Part shown: in pieces, positions 42,060-50,540 of the stretch
How the letters are laid out: each line of letters begins with the position of its first letter
How positions within the stretch are numbered: the first letter of the stretch is position 1
NCBI RefSeq assembly: GCF_002020135.1
Contig: NZ_MPZS01000004.1
Location: 1 to 54,448, forward strand
Source of the DNA: Thioclava marina
GTDB taxonomy: Bacteria; Pseudomonadota; Alphaproteobacteria; Rhodobacterales; Rhodobacteraceae
Direction: 5' to 3'
Length of the DNA: 54,448 bases
Notes under the pieces: generated by a model
What the model was told of the DNA's origin: nothing
Databases searched by the model: none
What the model saw: only the letters and a program-made list of their open reading frames with translations
Made by a program: the position numbers and the translations under genes

Positions 42060-43271
42060 ATGCCGAAGCCGCAAACGATCGCTCTCGTCACCGCATTCCC
42101 TCCCGGCCGACAGAGCCTCAACGAATACGGCCTGCACCTCGCGAAAGAACTTGCCGAGTGCCCGGACGTGGCGGAGGTCGTGGTGATCGCGGACAAGCTG
42201 CCGATCCGCATGGAAGAGCTCGATCTCGGCCCGAAGATCCGCGTGCGCCGCGTCTGGTCGTTCAACTCGGTCAAGGCGGGGCCGTCGATCCTGCGCGCGC
42301 TGTGGCGCGAAGAGGTGGACAGCGTGCTGTGGAATGTGCAGGTCGCGAGCTTCGGCGATCGCGAACTGCCCGCGGCGCTTGGCCTCTTCACCCCGGCCAT
42401 CGCGCGATTGATGGGATGGCGCAGCGGCGTGCTGGCCCATAACCTCGTCGCGGGCATCGACCTCGAGAATACCCAGCTGAAAGGCAAGCCGATCCGCCAG
42501 GCGATCGTGCGCGCCGGGGGCGCTGTCGTGGCCCGCGCGCTGGCTGCGGCGGATTACATGACCGTCACGCTGCCTTCTTACGAAAAGATGCTCAAGGCGC
42601 GCTTCCCCCGTGCCGAGATTCACCACGTTCCGCATGGCACCTTCGACACGACCGCGCGCCAGCTCCCCGCGCTGGCAGACCGTCCGAAACGGATCGTCAC
42701 GATGGGCAAGTTCGGCACCTACAAGCGGCTCGAAACCCTGCTCGCCGCCTTCGACCTGCTGCGCGCTCTTCCCGAATTCCGCGGCTACGAGCTGGTGATC
42801 GGCGGCATGGACCACCCGGCTACCCCCGGCTACATGGCCCGCCTCGCCGAGGAGCGCCGCAACGACCCGGCGGTGATCTTCCACGGCTATGTCGCCGAAG
42901 AGGACGTGCCGGAATTCTTCTCGCAGGCGCGTCTGAGCGTCTTCGACTATTCGGCCACCACCGGAAGCTCGGGCGTTCTGCACCAGGCGGCCACCTACGA
43001 GACCATCCCGGTCTTCCCCCGGATCGGAGATTTCGTGGACCTGTGCGAACACGAGGGCCTGAAGGGCGCGAATTACGCCCCCGGCAAATCGGTCGAAATG
43101 GCCTTCGCGATGCGCGACATCCTTGGCCGTCCCGAAGAGGCGCAGAAACTCGCACGCAGCAATCGCGCCGCCACGCAGGGCATGTCGCTCTCGCGCGTGG
43201 CCCGCTTCCACGCCGCCATGCTGCGCATGAACCGACACCAGAGACGGGCGATCCTGAAGGTCAGCAGCTGA
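42060..43271 (+). CDS. Glycosyltransferase family 4 protein
   Basis: The protein has 403 residues with the two-lobed GT-B pattern. The N-terminal lobe begins ALVTAFPPGRQSLNEYGLHLAKEL. The C-terminal lobe has VTMGKFGTYKRLETLLAAFDLLR (about residues 213-236), VIFHGYVAEEDVPEFFSQARLSVFDYSATTGSSGVLHQAATY and the family's usual helical end. The nucleotide sugar is not evident; GDP-mannose is plausible given the ManC-like gene at 45672. It is divergent from the giant surface protein gene and is followed by a terminator-like hairpin, so it is probably expressed on its own. Confidence 0.85.
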   Translation: MPKPQTIALVTAFPPGRQSLNEYGLHLAKELAECPDVAEVVVIADKLPIRMEELDLGPKIRVRRVWSFNSVKAGPSILRALWREEVDSVLWNVQVASFGDRELPAALGLFTPAIARLMGWRSGVLAHNLVAGIDLENTQLKGKPIRQAIVRAGGAVVARALAAADYMTVTLPSYEKMLKARFPRAEIHHVPHGTFDTTARQLPALADRPKRIVTMGKFGTYKRLETLLAAFDLLRALPEFRGYELVIGGMDHPATPGYMARLAEERRNDPAVIFHGYVAEEDVPEFFSQARLSVFDYSATTGSSGVLHQAATYETIPVFPRIGDFVDLCEHEGLKGANYAPGKSVEMAFAMRDILGRPEEAQKLARSNRAATQGMSLSRVARFHAAMLRMNRHQRRAILKVSS

Positions 43272-43310
43272 CCTTACCCCACACCCCCTTTCCCCCAACA
43301 GGATCGTCGT

Positions 43311-43342
43311 CGTGTGGCCTGCCTGAAAAGGTGGGCCACACG
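43311..43342 (+). terminator. Terminator-like hairpin after the GT4 gene
   Basis: CGTGTGGCC and GGCCACACG form a perfect 9-bp stem about 40 bases past the GT4 stop. The T content after it is low (GTCATTTCG), so termination may be partial. The next promoter element (copy f) follows at 43369. Confidence 0.55.
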
Positions 43343-43368
43343 TCATTTCGGGCGCGCCCGCCATACTC

Positions 43369-43385
43369 GGATAGGTCACCTATCC
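43369..43385. promoter_or_regulatory. Surface-regulon dyad f (perfect GGATAG-N5-CTATCC)
   Basis: GGATAG-GTCAC-CTATCC has perfect 6-bp arms; the extended form GGATAGG-TCA-CCTATCC is a 7-bp perfect dyad. It lies 89 bases upstream of the GT2-flippase-ManC operon. It has the same arms and N5 spacing as copy e. Confidence 0.6.
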
Positions 43386-43473
43386 TTTTGAGATAAATCG
43401 TTATTCTTGCGCGACTGAGACTCTTGCGCAGCCTTTTGCGAGACATGGTTAAACGCAATCCAAAGGTGCTGCC

Positions 43474-44346
43474 ATGAACGCCATTCTCTCGCATCCCATC
43501 GCCTCAGGCGGACATGGCGAGCCCCGCCGCCTCCGTATGTCCCGCCCGCGCGCGCTGATCGTCGTGCCCTGCTACAACGAGGCCGAGCGCTTCAATCACG
43601 ATGCCTTCGCGCAGTTCATCGCGCGCCATAACGGCGTCGATTTCGTCTTCGTCAACGATGGCAGCACCGACGCCACCGAGGCCCGCCTCGAGGCTCTGCG
43701 CGCCGAGTATCCGCAGCGCGTGACCGTGCTGCGCCTGAGCCGGAATTCGGGCAAGGCCGAGGCGGTGCGCCAGGGCCTGCTGCATGCCTGCGGCCGCGGC
43801 GTGAGCCATGTCGGCTACTGGGACGCGGATCTCGCAACCCCGCTCGACGCGATCCCGGATTTCCTGCGCGTGATCGACCGCGATCAGGACGTGCAGGTCG
43901 TCTATGGCGCGCGCCTGCGGATGCTGGGCCGCCGGGTCGAGCGCCGTTTCTCGCGCCGGATCGTCTCGGCGATCTGCGCCACGCTCGCCCGCCAGGTGCT
44001 GAGCCTGCCGATCGGCGACTCGCAATGCGGCGCGAAGATGCTGCGCAACACGCCCTCGCTCTGCCTCGCGCTGTCGGAGCCCTTCAACGCGGGCTGGCTG
44101 TTCGACGTGGAGCTGTTCTTGCGCCTCAAGGAACGTTTCGCCGCGATCGAGAGCCGCCACGCCTTCTTCGAGCAGCCGCTGGTGGAATGGGACGAGGTGC
44201 CCGGCTCGAAGGTCTCGGGCAACGCGATCCTGCGCAGCGGCATGGAAATGCTCAAGCTGCTCGGCCGCGCCCGCCTCGGTCTGAACTTCTCTCCCAAACC
44301 AACCGCCGCTCCGGTCACCGCGACCGTCTGCGCCCCTGCCAACTGA
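43474..44346 (+). CDS. Glycosyltransferase family 2 (polyprenyl-phosphate sugar transferase-like)
   Basis: The protein has 290 residues. The GT-A motifs are present: LIVVPCYNEAERF (about residues 29-41), DFVFVNDGSTDATEARL, RLSRNSGKAEAVRQGLLHA and the metal-binding YWDADLATPLDAIPDFL. Later, GDSQCGAKMLR and NAGWLFDVELFLRL are typical of dolichyl-phosphate glucose/mannose synthase-like enzymes. It is therefore likely to load a sugar onto a polyprenyl phosphate rather than extend a chain. It is the first gene of the GT2-flippase-ManC operon, with a regulon dyad 89 bases upstream and AAAGGTG as ribosome-binding site. Confidence 0.88.
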   Translation: MNAILSHPIASGGHGEPRRLRMSRPRALIVVPCYNEAERFNHDAFAQFIARHNGVDFVFVNDGSTDATEARLEALRAEYPQRVTVLRLSRNSGKAEAVRQGLLHACGRGVSHVGYWDADLATPLDAIPDFLRVIDRDQDVQVVYGARLRMLGRRVERRFSRRIVSAICATLARQVLSLPIGDSQCGAKMLRNTPSLCLALSEPFNAGWLFDVELFLRLKERFAAIESRHAFFEQPLVEWDEVPGSKVSGNAILRSGMEMLKLLGRARLGLNFSPKPTAAPVTATVCAPAN

Positions 44347-44352
44347 TCCGCC

Positions 44353-45597
44353 ATGATAAGCCTCGTCCGAAATAGCGACTCGCTTCGCCTCCTTCTCGTC
44401 ACGCCCGCCGTCGCGATCTTTGCCTCCTCGATGCTGGTGAATGTCGGCAACCTCGGCTTCAACATGATCTTCAGTCGGCTGATGGGACCCGAGCTGTTCG
44501 GAAGCCTCGCCTTCCTGCTGACGCTGAAACTCTCGGCGCTGTCGCTGTTCGGCGCGGCGCAGATGGCGGTGAGCCACCTCGTCTCGGCCCGTCCGGTGAC
44601 CGAGCGCAGCTCGCTTCTTGCGGCGCTGGCGCGGCTCGACACCGGCCTGCTTGCGATACTCGCGGCGCTCTGTCTGCCCATCGGGATCGCGCTTTGGGCG
44701 GTGCTCGGCCCGGCCAGCCTCTCTCCCATCCTGCTGCTTGCCGCGATGCCCTTCGGCGCATCGCTGAGCCTGCTTCGCGGCGTCAGCTTCGGCGGGCTCA
44801 AGACCGGCCGGATTGTCCTGTCCGCCAATCTCGAAATGGCGGTGCGCCTGGTCTTCGCGCTTGTCGCCTGGAAGGTCGGCCTGGGACTGCCCGGCGTGAT
44901 CGGCGCCATCACGCTTTCGATCATCGCAGGCTGGATGGTCCTGCTTGCCGAGGTTCCGCGCCGCCGCGCCAGCCCCACCGAGCCCGGCCTGGTCTTCGCG
45001 ATCGGACTTGGCGCCGCGCCCTTCGCTCTTTTGCAACTGGCGCAGGTTTTCGTTCTCGACGGCGACATCTTCATCGCCCGCTCGACCCTCCCGACGCAGG
45101 AGGGCGGGTTCATCGCCGCGCTGTCGCTGTTCCAGCGCATCCAGTTCTTCGCCTGTCTCTCCCTTGCCGCCGTGCTGCTGCCCGACCTCACACGTGCACG
45201 GCGTGAAGGACAGGCGCTAGGGGCGGCGCTCGCCCCGGTCGCCGTGCTCTTCGCTGCCGTGAGCATCGCCGTGGTGAGCGCCTGCACCCTGGCCCCCGAG
45301 AGGATGATCTCGCTGCTGGTCGGCTCGGGTTACGCCGAGGCCGCGCAGCATCTGCCTTTCGCCGCGCTCTCCGCCATTGCCTTCACCTTCAGCTACCTCA
45401 CCGCGACGGCGCTCGTCGCCCTGGGAGATCACCGCGGGATCTGGCTGTGCGTGGGCATCGCCGCCCTGCAACTGGCCACGATGGCCATGACCCCCGATCC
45501 GAGCCTTGCCGGCTATGTCGGCATCAAGCTCGGCTGCCAGCTTCTCGCAGCGCTTGTCAGCGCAGCCCTCATTGCGAGGAGCGTGCTGCGAAGATGA
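44353..45597 (+). CDS. Polysaccharide flippase (Wzx/MATE-like)
   Basis: The protein has 414 residues with about twelve membrane helices and no soluble domain. The start (VNVGNLGFNMIFSRLMGPELFGSLAFLLTLKLS) is the typical first two helices of oligosaccharide flippases, in which a G-N-x-x-F-x-x-x-x-x-R-x-L-G-P-x-x-F-G pattern recurs. It would move a lipid-linked oligosaccharide across the inner membrane. It starts 6 bases after the GT2 stop with a weak ribosome-binding site, so coupling is likely. No Wzy, Wza or Wzc gene is present; the GT-C-like protein at 14314-17460 may do the polymerisation or transfer. Confidence 0.88.
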   Translation: MISLVRNSDSLRLLLVTPAVAIFASSMLVNVGNLGFNMIFSRLMGPELFGSLAFLLTLKLSALSLFGAAQMAVSHLVSARPVTERSSLLAALARLDTGLLAILAALCLPIGIALWAVLGPASLSPILLLAAMPFGASLSLLRGVSFGGLKTGRIVLSANLEMAVRLVFALVAWKVGLGLPGVIGAITLSIIAGWMVLLAEVPRRRASPTEPGLVFAIGLGAAPFALLQLAQVFVLDGDIFIARSTLPTQEGGFIAALSLFQRIQFFACLSLAAVLLPDLTRARREGQALGAALAPVAVLFAAVSIAVVSACTLAPERMISLLVGSGYAEAAQHLPFAALSAIAFTFSYLTATALVALGDHRGIWLCVGIAALQLATMAMTPDPSLAGYVGIKLGCQLLAALVSAALIARSVLRR

Positions 45598-45602
45598 ACC
45601 GA

Positions 45603-45638
45603 CGGGCTCCGGTGGTCGCGCAGGGCCACCGGAGCCCG
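45603..45638 (+). other. Long perfect hairpin between the flippase and manC genes
   Basis: CGGGCTCCGGTGG and CCACCGGAGCCCG form a perfect 13-bp stem around a 10-base loop. It starts just after the flippase stop and 34 bases before the manC start. Only TATTT follows, so it may act as a partial terminator, a processing site or a stability element that sets ManC levels. Confidence 0.6.
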
Positions 45639-45671
45639 TATTTCCTGAAATTCTTAGAAAGAGTGAAACCT

Positions 45672-47135
45672 ATGTCGCAGGATACACTTGACGCCACCAT
45701 CCACCCCGTTCTTCTGTGCGGAGGGTCGGGCACACGTCTTTGGCCGCTTTCGCGCAAGTCCTACCCCAAGCAATTCGTGCGCCTGATGGGCGAGGAAAGC
45801 CTGTTCCAGGCCTCGGCCAAGCGGCTCTCGGGCCATGGCTTCGCCGCACCCTCGGTGATCACCGGCGCGGATTTCCGCTTCGTGGTGATCGAACAGCTGG
45901 CTGCCCTCCAGATCGCGCCCGCCGATATCCTGATCGAGCCTTGCGCCCGGAATACCGCCGCGGCGATCTGTGCCGGCGCTCTGGTGCTGGAGGCGCGCAA
46001 ACCCGGCGCGCTGATGCTGGTCGCGCCCTCCGATCATGTCATTTCCGACGCCGGGGCCTTCCGCGCCGCCGTCAAAGCCGCCGCACCTGCGGCCGAGGCG
46101 GGCCAGCTCGTCACCTTCGGTATCCGCCCCGATCGCCCCGAAACCGGCTATGGCTGGCTCGAACTGAGCGAAGCCCCCGACGCGGAGTTTTCCGCCACGC
46201 CCCAGCCGCTCAAATCCTTCGTCGAAAAGCCCGATCTGGCAAAGGCCGAGGCGCTGCTGCAAGACGGGATGCACCTGTGGAATGCCGGGATCTTCCTGTT
46301 CTCGACCACGACGATCCTGAAGGCATTCGCCAGATACGCGCCCGACACGCTTGCGCAGGTTCGGGGCGCGGTGGCCGGAGCGGTGCGGGATCTGGGCTTC
46401 ACCCGTCTTGCGCCCGCGCCCTGGAAGGGGCTCGAGGATATCTCGATCGACTATGCGGTGATGGAACGTGCCGACAATCTCTCCGTCGTGCCCTATGGCG
46501 GGGCGTGGTCGGACCTTGGCGACTGGCAGGCGGTCTGGCGCGAGCAGAAACCCGATGAAAACGGCATTGTCACCGCCGGCGCGGCCACCGCCATCGACTG
46601 CAAGGAGTCGCTGCTGCAATCGACCAGCGAGGCGCAGCAGCTCGTGGGTATCGGTCTTGAAGACATCATCGCGGTCGCGATGCCCGATGCGGTGCTGGTG
46701 GCCCACAAGTCCCGCGCACAGGATGTCAAGAAAGCCGTCGCCGAGCTGAAGGCCAAAGGCGCCGCGCAAGCCGAGACCCTGCCCCGCGATTTCCGCCCCT
46801 GGGGCTGGTATGAGAGCCTTGTGGTCGGCCAGCGTTTCCAGGTCAAACGCATTCATGTCCACCCCGGTGCCGCGCTGAGCCTGCAAAGCCACCACCACCG
46901 TGCCGAACACTGGATTGTCGTCGCGGGGACGGCACAGGTCACCGTGGATGACGAGGTGAAACTCGTGACCGAGAACCAGTCGGTGTATATCCCGCTCGGG
47001 GCCGTTCACCGCATGGAGAACCCCGGCAAGGTGCCGCTGACGCTGATCGAGGTGCAGACCGGCGCCTATCTCGGCGAGGATGACATCATCCGCTATGACG
47101 ACGTCTATGCACGCGGGCAGGGCGCGCGGGGGTGA
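45672..47135 (+). CDS. manC: Mannose-1-phosphate guanylyltransferase / mannose-6-phosphate isomerase (type II, bifunctional)
   Basis: The protein has 487 residues from the ATG at 45672 (MSQDTLDATIHPVLLCGGSGTRLWPLSRKSYPKQF); the open frame to 45447 runs back into the flippase gene. The N-terminal pyrophosphorylase signature is GGSGTRLWPLSRKSYPKQF (about residues 17-35), with FVEKPDLAKAEALL further on. The C-terminal cupin carries RPWGWYESLVVGQRFQVKRIHVHPGAALSLQSHHHRAEHWIVVAGTA, the metal site of the isomerase part. It makes GDP-mannose from fructose-6-phosphate-derived mannose phosphate, except for the mutase step. It supplies the donor for the glycosyltransferases here, so the surface polymer probably contains mannose or a sugar made from it. 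Confidence 0.95.
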   Translation: MSQDTLDATIHPVLLCGGSGTRLWPLSRKSYPKQFVRLMGEESLFQASAKRLSGHGFAAPSVITGADFRFVVIEQLAALQIAPADILIEPCARNTAAAICAGALVLEARKPGALMLVAPSDHVISDAGAFRAAVKAAAPAAEAGQLVTFGIRPDRPETGYGWLELSEAPDAEFSATPQPLKSFVEKPDLAKAEALLQDGMHLWNAGIFLFSTTTILKAFARYAPDTLAQVRGAVAGAVRDLGFTRLAPAPWKGLEDISIDYAVMERADNLSVVPYGGAWSDLGDWQAVWREQKPDENGIVTAGAATAIDCKESLLQSTSEAQQLVGIGLEDIIAVAMPDAVLVAHKSRAQDVKKAVAELKAKGAAQAETLPRDFRPWGWYESLVVGQRFQVKRIHVHPGAALSLQSHHHRAEHWIVVAGTAQVTVDDEVKLVTENQSVYIPLGAVHRMENPGKVPLTLIEVQTGAYLGEDDIIRYDDVYARGQGARG

Positions 47136-47280
47136 AGGCACTTCGGCGCAGAAGAGGCGAAGATCAGGCCGGAGAACATCCCCGACCTGATCTCGTGTGT
47201 CACTCAGCCTCGCTCGCTGCCCGATCCATCGGTCACGCCCTAGGCTGGCGGCCTGTCGCCGAAAACAGACGATCCGCGTC

Positions 47281-47889
47281 TCAGCTCTCGCGAGCCGCCT
47301 TGATCGCGCGGCGCAACGTGTCGGCATCGACGGCACCGGGATAGACGTCGCGCCCGATGATATAGGCGGGCGTGCCTTGCAGCCCGATCGCGATGGCTTG
47401 CTGGGAATTGCGGATGAGCAATCCGTCGATCGCCTTGCGGTCGGCCTTGTAGCTCGCCTCGGCCTCTTTCGGATCGACCCCCGCCGCGGCGAGCGTGCTG
47501 TCGATCTGCGCGTTCGTGAGCTTGCCCTTCGTCGCCATAAGCGCCTCGAGCGCGACCTCGTATTTGCCCAGACCCTGCGCGCCAAGCGCCAGTTGCGAGG
47601 CATAGACCGAGGGCGCGCCGAAGATCGGCCAATCCTTCATCACCACGCGCAGGTCGCCGTCTTCCTTCATCACCTGCTCGACGACCGGATGGTTCGATTT
47701 GCAGAACGGGCACTGGTAGTCGAAATATTCGACAAGGGTGACATCGCCCTGCGGGTTGCCGAGCGCCGGGGCGTCGGGGTCGTTGAACACCGCCTGCGGC
47801 GAGATGTCGGCCGCCTGTCCCGCACGGGGCAGGATGAAGAGCGCCGAGCTGGCACCGGCGAGTGTAAGGAAATGTCTGCGGTCGATCAT
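47281..47889 (-). CDS. DsbA-family thiol-disulfide oxidoreductase with Tat-type signal
   Basis: The protein has 202 residues from the ATG at 47889 (GGAG upstream). The twin-arginine signal (DRRHFLTLAGASSALFILPRAGQA) suggests Tat export. The thioredoxin domain has the active site C60-P-F-C63 in LVEYFDYQCPFCKSNHPVV and a cis-proline loop GTPAYIIG near residue 175. CPFC with a helical insert is typical of the DsbA/BdbD/ScsC-like group that handles disulfides in the periplasm. It overlaps the L,D-transpeptidase gene by 4 bp and is the last gene of dsbD-ldt-dsbA. DsbD would keep it reduced, so isomerase or reductase activity is more likely than oxidase activity. Confidence 0.9.
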   Translation of the reverse strand: MIDRRHFLTLAGASSALFILPRAGQAADISPQAVFNDPDAPALGNPQGDVTLVEYFDYQCPFCKSNHPVVEQVMKEDGDLRVVMKDWPIFGAPSVYASQLALGAQGLGKYEVALEALMATKGKLTNAQIDSTLAAAGVDPKEAEASYKADRKAIDGLLIRNSQQAIAIGLQGTPAYIIGRDVYPGAVDADTLRRAIKAARES

Positions 47890-48641
47890 GTCTGGTCTCC
47901 TGTGGGATCGGTTTGGGGGAAATCCTCGGGGTTGTAGGCGATGGGCGGCAGCGGCTGGCCCGGTGGCACCGTGCCCTTGCCGCTTTCCGCGCGGGTCAGC
48001 ACCACGACTTGCGTGCCCGAGCGCACCCTCTCGGCGAGGTCGATGATGTCCTGGTTGAACAGCCGGATGCAGCCTGCCGACGTCGCCTTGCCGATGCTGG
48101 AATCGTCCATCGTTCCGTGGATGCGATAGAGCGTGTCCTTGTTGCCCTGATGCAGATAGAGCGCACGCGCGCCCAGCGGATTGTCGAGCCCGCCGTCGAG
48201 CCCGTCCTTCACCGGCCCGTAGAGCGCGGGATCCTCCTTGATCATGCTTTGCGTCGGCGTCCATTTCGGCCAGTCGCGTTGGTAGGGGATATGCGCCTCG
48301 CCCGCGAAACCGCGCCCGTCCTCGCCTACGGCGACGGTGTAGCGCAGCGCACGGTCGTTCTTCTGCACGAGGTAGAGCCTGCGCGCCCAAGGGTCGACGA
48401 CGATGGTGCCGGGCGGCTCGTCGGTCCAGTAATCGACCTCCTGCCGGGCTTTCTCGTCGCTGAGAAATTTCGGGTTCACCGCCGGGATGACCCGCCCGTC
48501 ATCCTCCATCGCGCCGTAGATCGCCTGCACGCGCGGGCTGAGTTGCGGCTCGGTCGCAGCGGGTGGTGGCTCGGCCGGCGGCTGGGGCGCGCAGGCGGCC
48601 ATTGCGATCAGGGCGGGCAGGGCGAAGCGGGCGAGCGTCAT
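47886..48641 (-). CDS. L,D-transpeptidase (YkuD family), lipoprotein
   Basis: The protein has 251 residues from the ATG at 48641. A lipoprotein signal ends in LIAMAAC (Cys17), followed by a proline-rich stretch. The YkuD domain has VVDPWARRLYLVQ at its start and the catalytic HGTMDDSSIGKATSAGCIRL with His175 and Cys191. It would cross-link peptidoglycan stems or attach proteins to them. The active cysteine must stay reduced, which may explain its place between dsbD and dsbA. It overlaps both neighbours by 4 bp. Confidence 0.92.
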   Translation of the reverse strand: MTLARFALPALIAMAACAPQPPAEPPPAATEPQLSPRVQAIYGAMEDDGRVIPAVNPKFLSDEKARQEVDYWTDEPPGTIVVDPWARRLYLVQKNDRALRYTVAVGEDGRGFAGEAHIPYQRDWPKWTPTQSMIKEDPALYGPVKDGLDGGLDNPLGARALYLHQGNKDTLYRIHGTMDDSSIGKATSAGCIRLFNQDIIDLAERVRSGTQVVVLTRAESGKGTVPPGQPLPPIAYNPEDFPQTDPTGDQT

Positions 48642-50518
48642 TGCGCGATCTCCTCGAGCGATGCGGAGAGGGTTGCAGGGCTTACGTCCCCGACCAGCCG
48701 GGTGCCGGGGGCCTCCTTGTGATCGGGCGTCAGGAAGATCAGCGTCGGCGGCCCGATCACACCGAGCGATTTGAGCAGCGCCTGCTGCGGCGTACCGGTT
48801 TTCGTGACATCCACCGCGATCGGGGTGACGCGGCGCAGGGCGGCTTGAACTTGCGGGTCGGGGATGACCTCGCGCGCGATGGTGGCGCATTCGGTGCACC
48901 ATTCGGCGGTGGTAATCAGCATCACCGGCGCGCCTTTCGCGGCATCGAGGGCCGCGCGGAGCGCCTCGGGGGTCTCGACATGGGCAAAATCGGCTTCGGT
49001 GAGTATCGCGCCTTGGGCGGGGGCGGGCGACGCGCCGATGCTCAGCCGGGCGAGGGGGCGCAGCGCATCGGAGGCCCCGCTCGCGGCCCCGACCGCCAGA
49101 AGCGCGCCAGCCAGAAGCGCCGCGAGGCCAAGCGCCCCGCCAAGGCGGCGCAGGCCCGGGCTGTCGGCCTCGAACCGATCTCGCCCGCCAAGCGCCACAC
49201 CCGCCCCGATCAGCAGCAGCGCCCAGAGCGCCAGCACCACCGGACCCGCGATCACCCGGCCCAGAAGCCAGATCGCCACGGCGAGAAAGACAAAGCCGAA
49301 GGCGCGGTTGATCCCGGTCATCCACGCCCCCATGCGCGGCAGGATGGCGGAACCGAAGAGACCCACAGCCAGAAGCGGCACACCTTGGCCAAGCCCCAGC
49401 GCAAACAGCGCCGCTGCACCAAGCCCCGCATCGCCCGTCTGCGCGATATAGAGGAAAGCGCCCGCCAGCGGCGCGGTCACGCAGGGCCCGACGATCAATG
49501 TCGAGGTGAAACCCAGAAGGGCCGCCCCCGCCAGCGTGCCGCGCGGGCCCTTCAGCGCCCCGATCCGCGTGGTCAGTCCCTGAGGCAGCCGCAGTTCGAA
49601 CAGCCCGAAGGAGGACAGGGCCAGCACGCCGAACAGGGCCGCGAGGGCGATCACCGTCGCCGGCGCCTGCATCAGGAATTGCAGGTTCTGCCCCGACCAT
49701 GCCGCGACCACGCCCAGCAGTCCGAAGGCGAGCGCCATCGCAAGCACATAGGTTCCGGTGAGCGCCAGACCGCGGGCGGGCGTCAGCCCCTTGCCCTGCG
49801 CGCCGAGCATCCCGGCGACGATCGGCACCATCGGGAGAACGCACGGGGTGAAGGCCAGTAGCAGGCCAAACCCGAAGAAGCTTGCCACCACAAGGGCCCA
49901 GCCACCCTTCGCCGCGATCCCCGCGACAAGCCCGTCATCGGAGGAGAGGCGCAAGCCCTGATCCGATGCGTTCTCAACCGCTGCGGGGGCCGCATTCGCC
50001 GCCTGCGCATAATCGGGCGCCCCAAAGCCTTGCGAAGAGGCGGCGGAGACCGAGGGATTCTCGGCACCGGGCGGCGGCGCGATCTCCCGGCTCTGCGGCG
50101 GGTAGCAAAGGCCCTTCTCCTCGCAGCCCTGCCAATGCAGGGTAAAGGCGCCGGTGATGCCGGAGACCGTCGCCTCGGTCCGGTCGTGCCAGACCTCGAC
50201 GGTGCCGAAATTCGGATCGTCCTTCATCTCGCCGGGCTCGGTCGCGATCACCGGCGGCGCGCCGTCCTCGGCACTGACGGTCAGGTGGTCGCGATAAAGG
50301 TAATAGCCTTTCGCGATGTCGATCGAGACCGCGAGCGTCCCGTCGCCTTGCCAGTGCGTTTCGACCTGAAAGGCCTGTTCGGGGGAGAGGGGCGCCGCGC
50401 CCGAGGGCTTGAGCAGCTCGAACCCTTGCGCCGCGGCGAGGCCAGGCAGCAAGGTGAGCGCGAGGAGGAGGCCCCAGAGGGCGCGGCATGGCGGGAGGAG
50501 GGAAGGTCGTGCGATCAT
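48638..50518 (-). CDS. dsbD: Thiol:disulfide interchange protein DsbD
   Basis: The protein has 626 residues from the ATG at 50518, which starts a signal peptide (LWGLLLALTLLPGLAAA); longer readings enter the promoter. The N-terminal periplasmic domain has a cysteine pair around CEEKGLCYPP. Eight membrane helices follow, with the conserved FTPCVLPMVPI and GPCVTAPLAGAF cysteines. The C-terminal thioredoxin domain has WCTECATI. All three cysteine pairs of the electron relay are present. It carries reducing power from the cytoplasm to periplasmic partners, here probably the DsbA-like protein. It is divergent from the OmpR-type regulator gene across a 73-bp gap with a CTTAAG-N5-CTTAAG repeat. Confidence 0.95.
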   Translation of the reverse strand: MIARPSLLPPCRALWGLLLALTLLPGLAAAQGFELLKPSGAAPLSPEQAFQVETHWQGDGTLAVSIDIAKGYYLYRDHLTVSAEDGAPPVIATEPGEMKDDPNFGTVEVWHDRTEATVSGITGAFTLHWQGCEEKGLCYPPQSREIAPPPGAENPSVSAASSQGFGAPDYAQAANAAPAAVENASDQGLRLSSDDGLVAGIAAKGGWALVVASFFGFGLLLAFTPCVLPMVPIVAGMLGAQGKGLTPARGLALTGTYVLAMALAFGLLGVVAAWSGQNLQFLMQAPATVIALAALFGVLALSSFGLFELRLPQGLTTRIGALKGPRGTLAGAALLGFTSTLIVGPCVTAPLAGAFLYIAQTGDAGLGAAALFALGLGQGVPLLAVGLFGSAILPRMGAWMTGINRAFGFVFLAVAIWLLGRVIAGPVVLALWALLLIGAGVALGGRDRFEADSPGLRRLGGALGLAALLAGALLAVGAASGASDALRPLARLSIGASPAPAQGAILTEADFAHVETPEALRAALDAAKGAPVMLITTAEWCTECATIAREVIPDPQVQAALRRVTPIAVDVTKTGTPQQALLKSLGVIGPPTLIFLTPDHKEAPGTRLVGDVSPATLSASLEEIAQ

Positions 50519-50540
50519 GTTGGCCGGATCCCCGGCGAAT

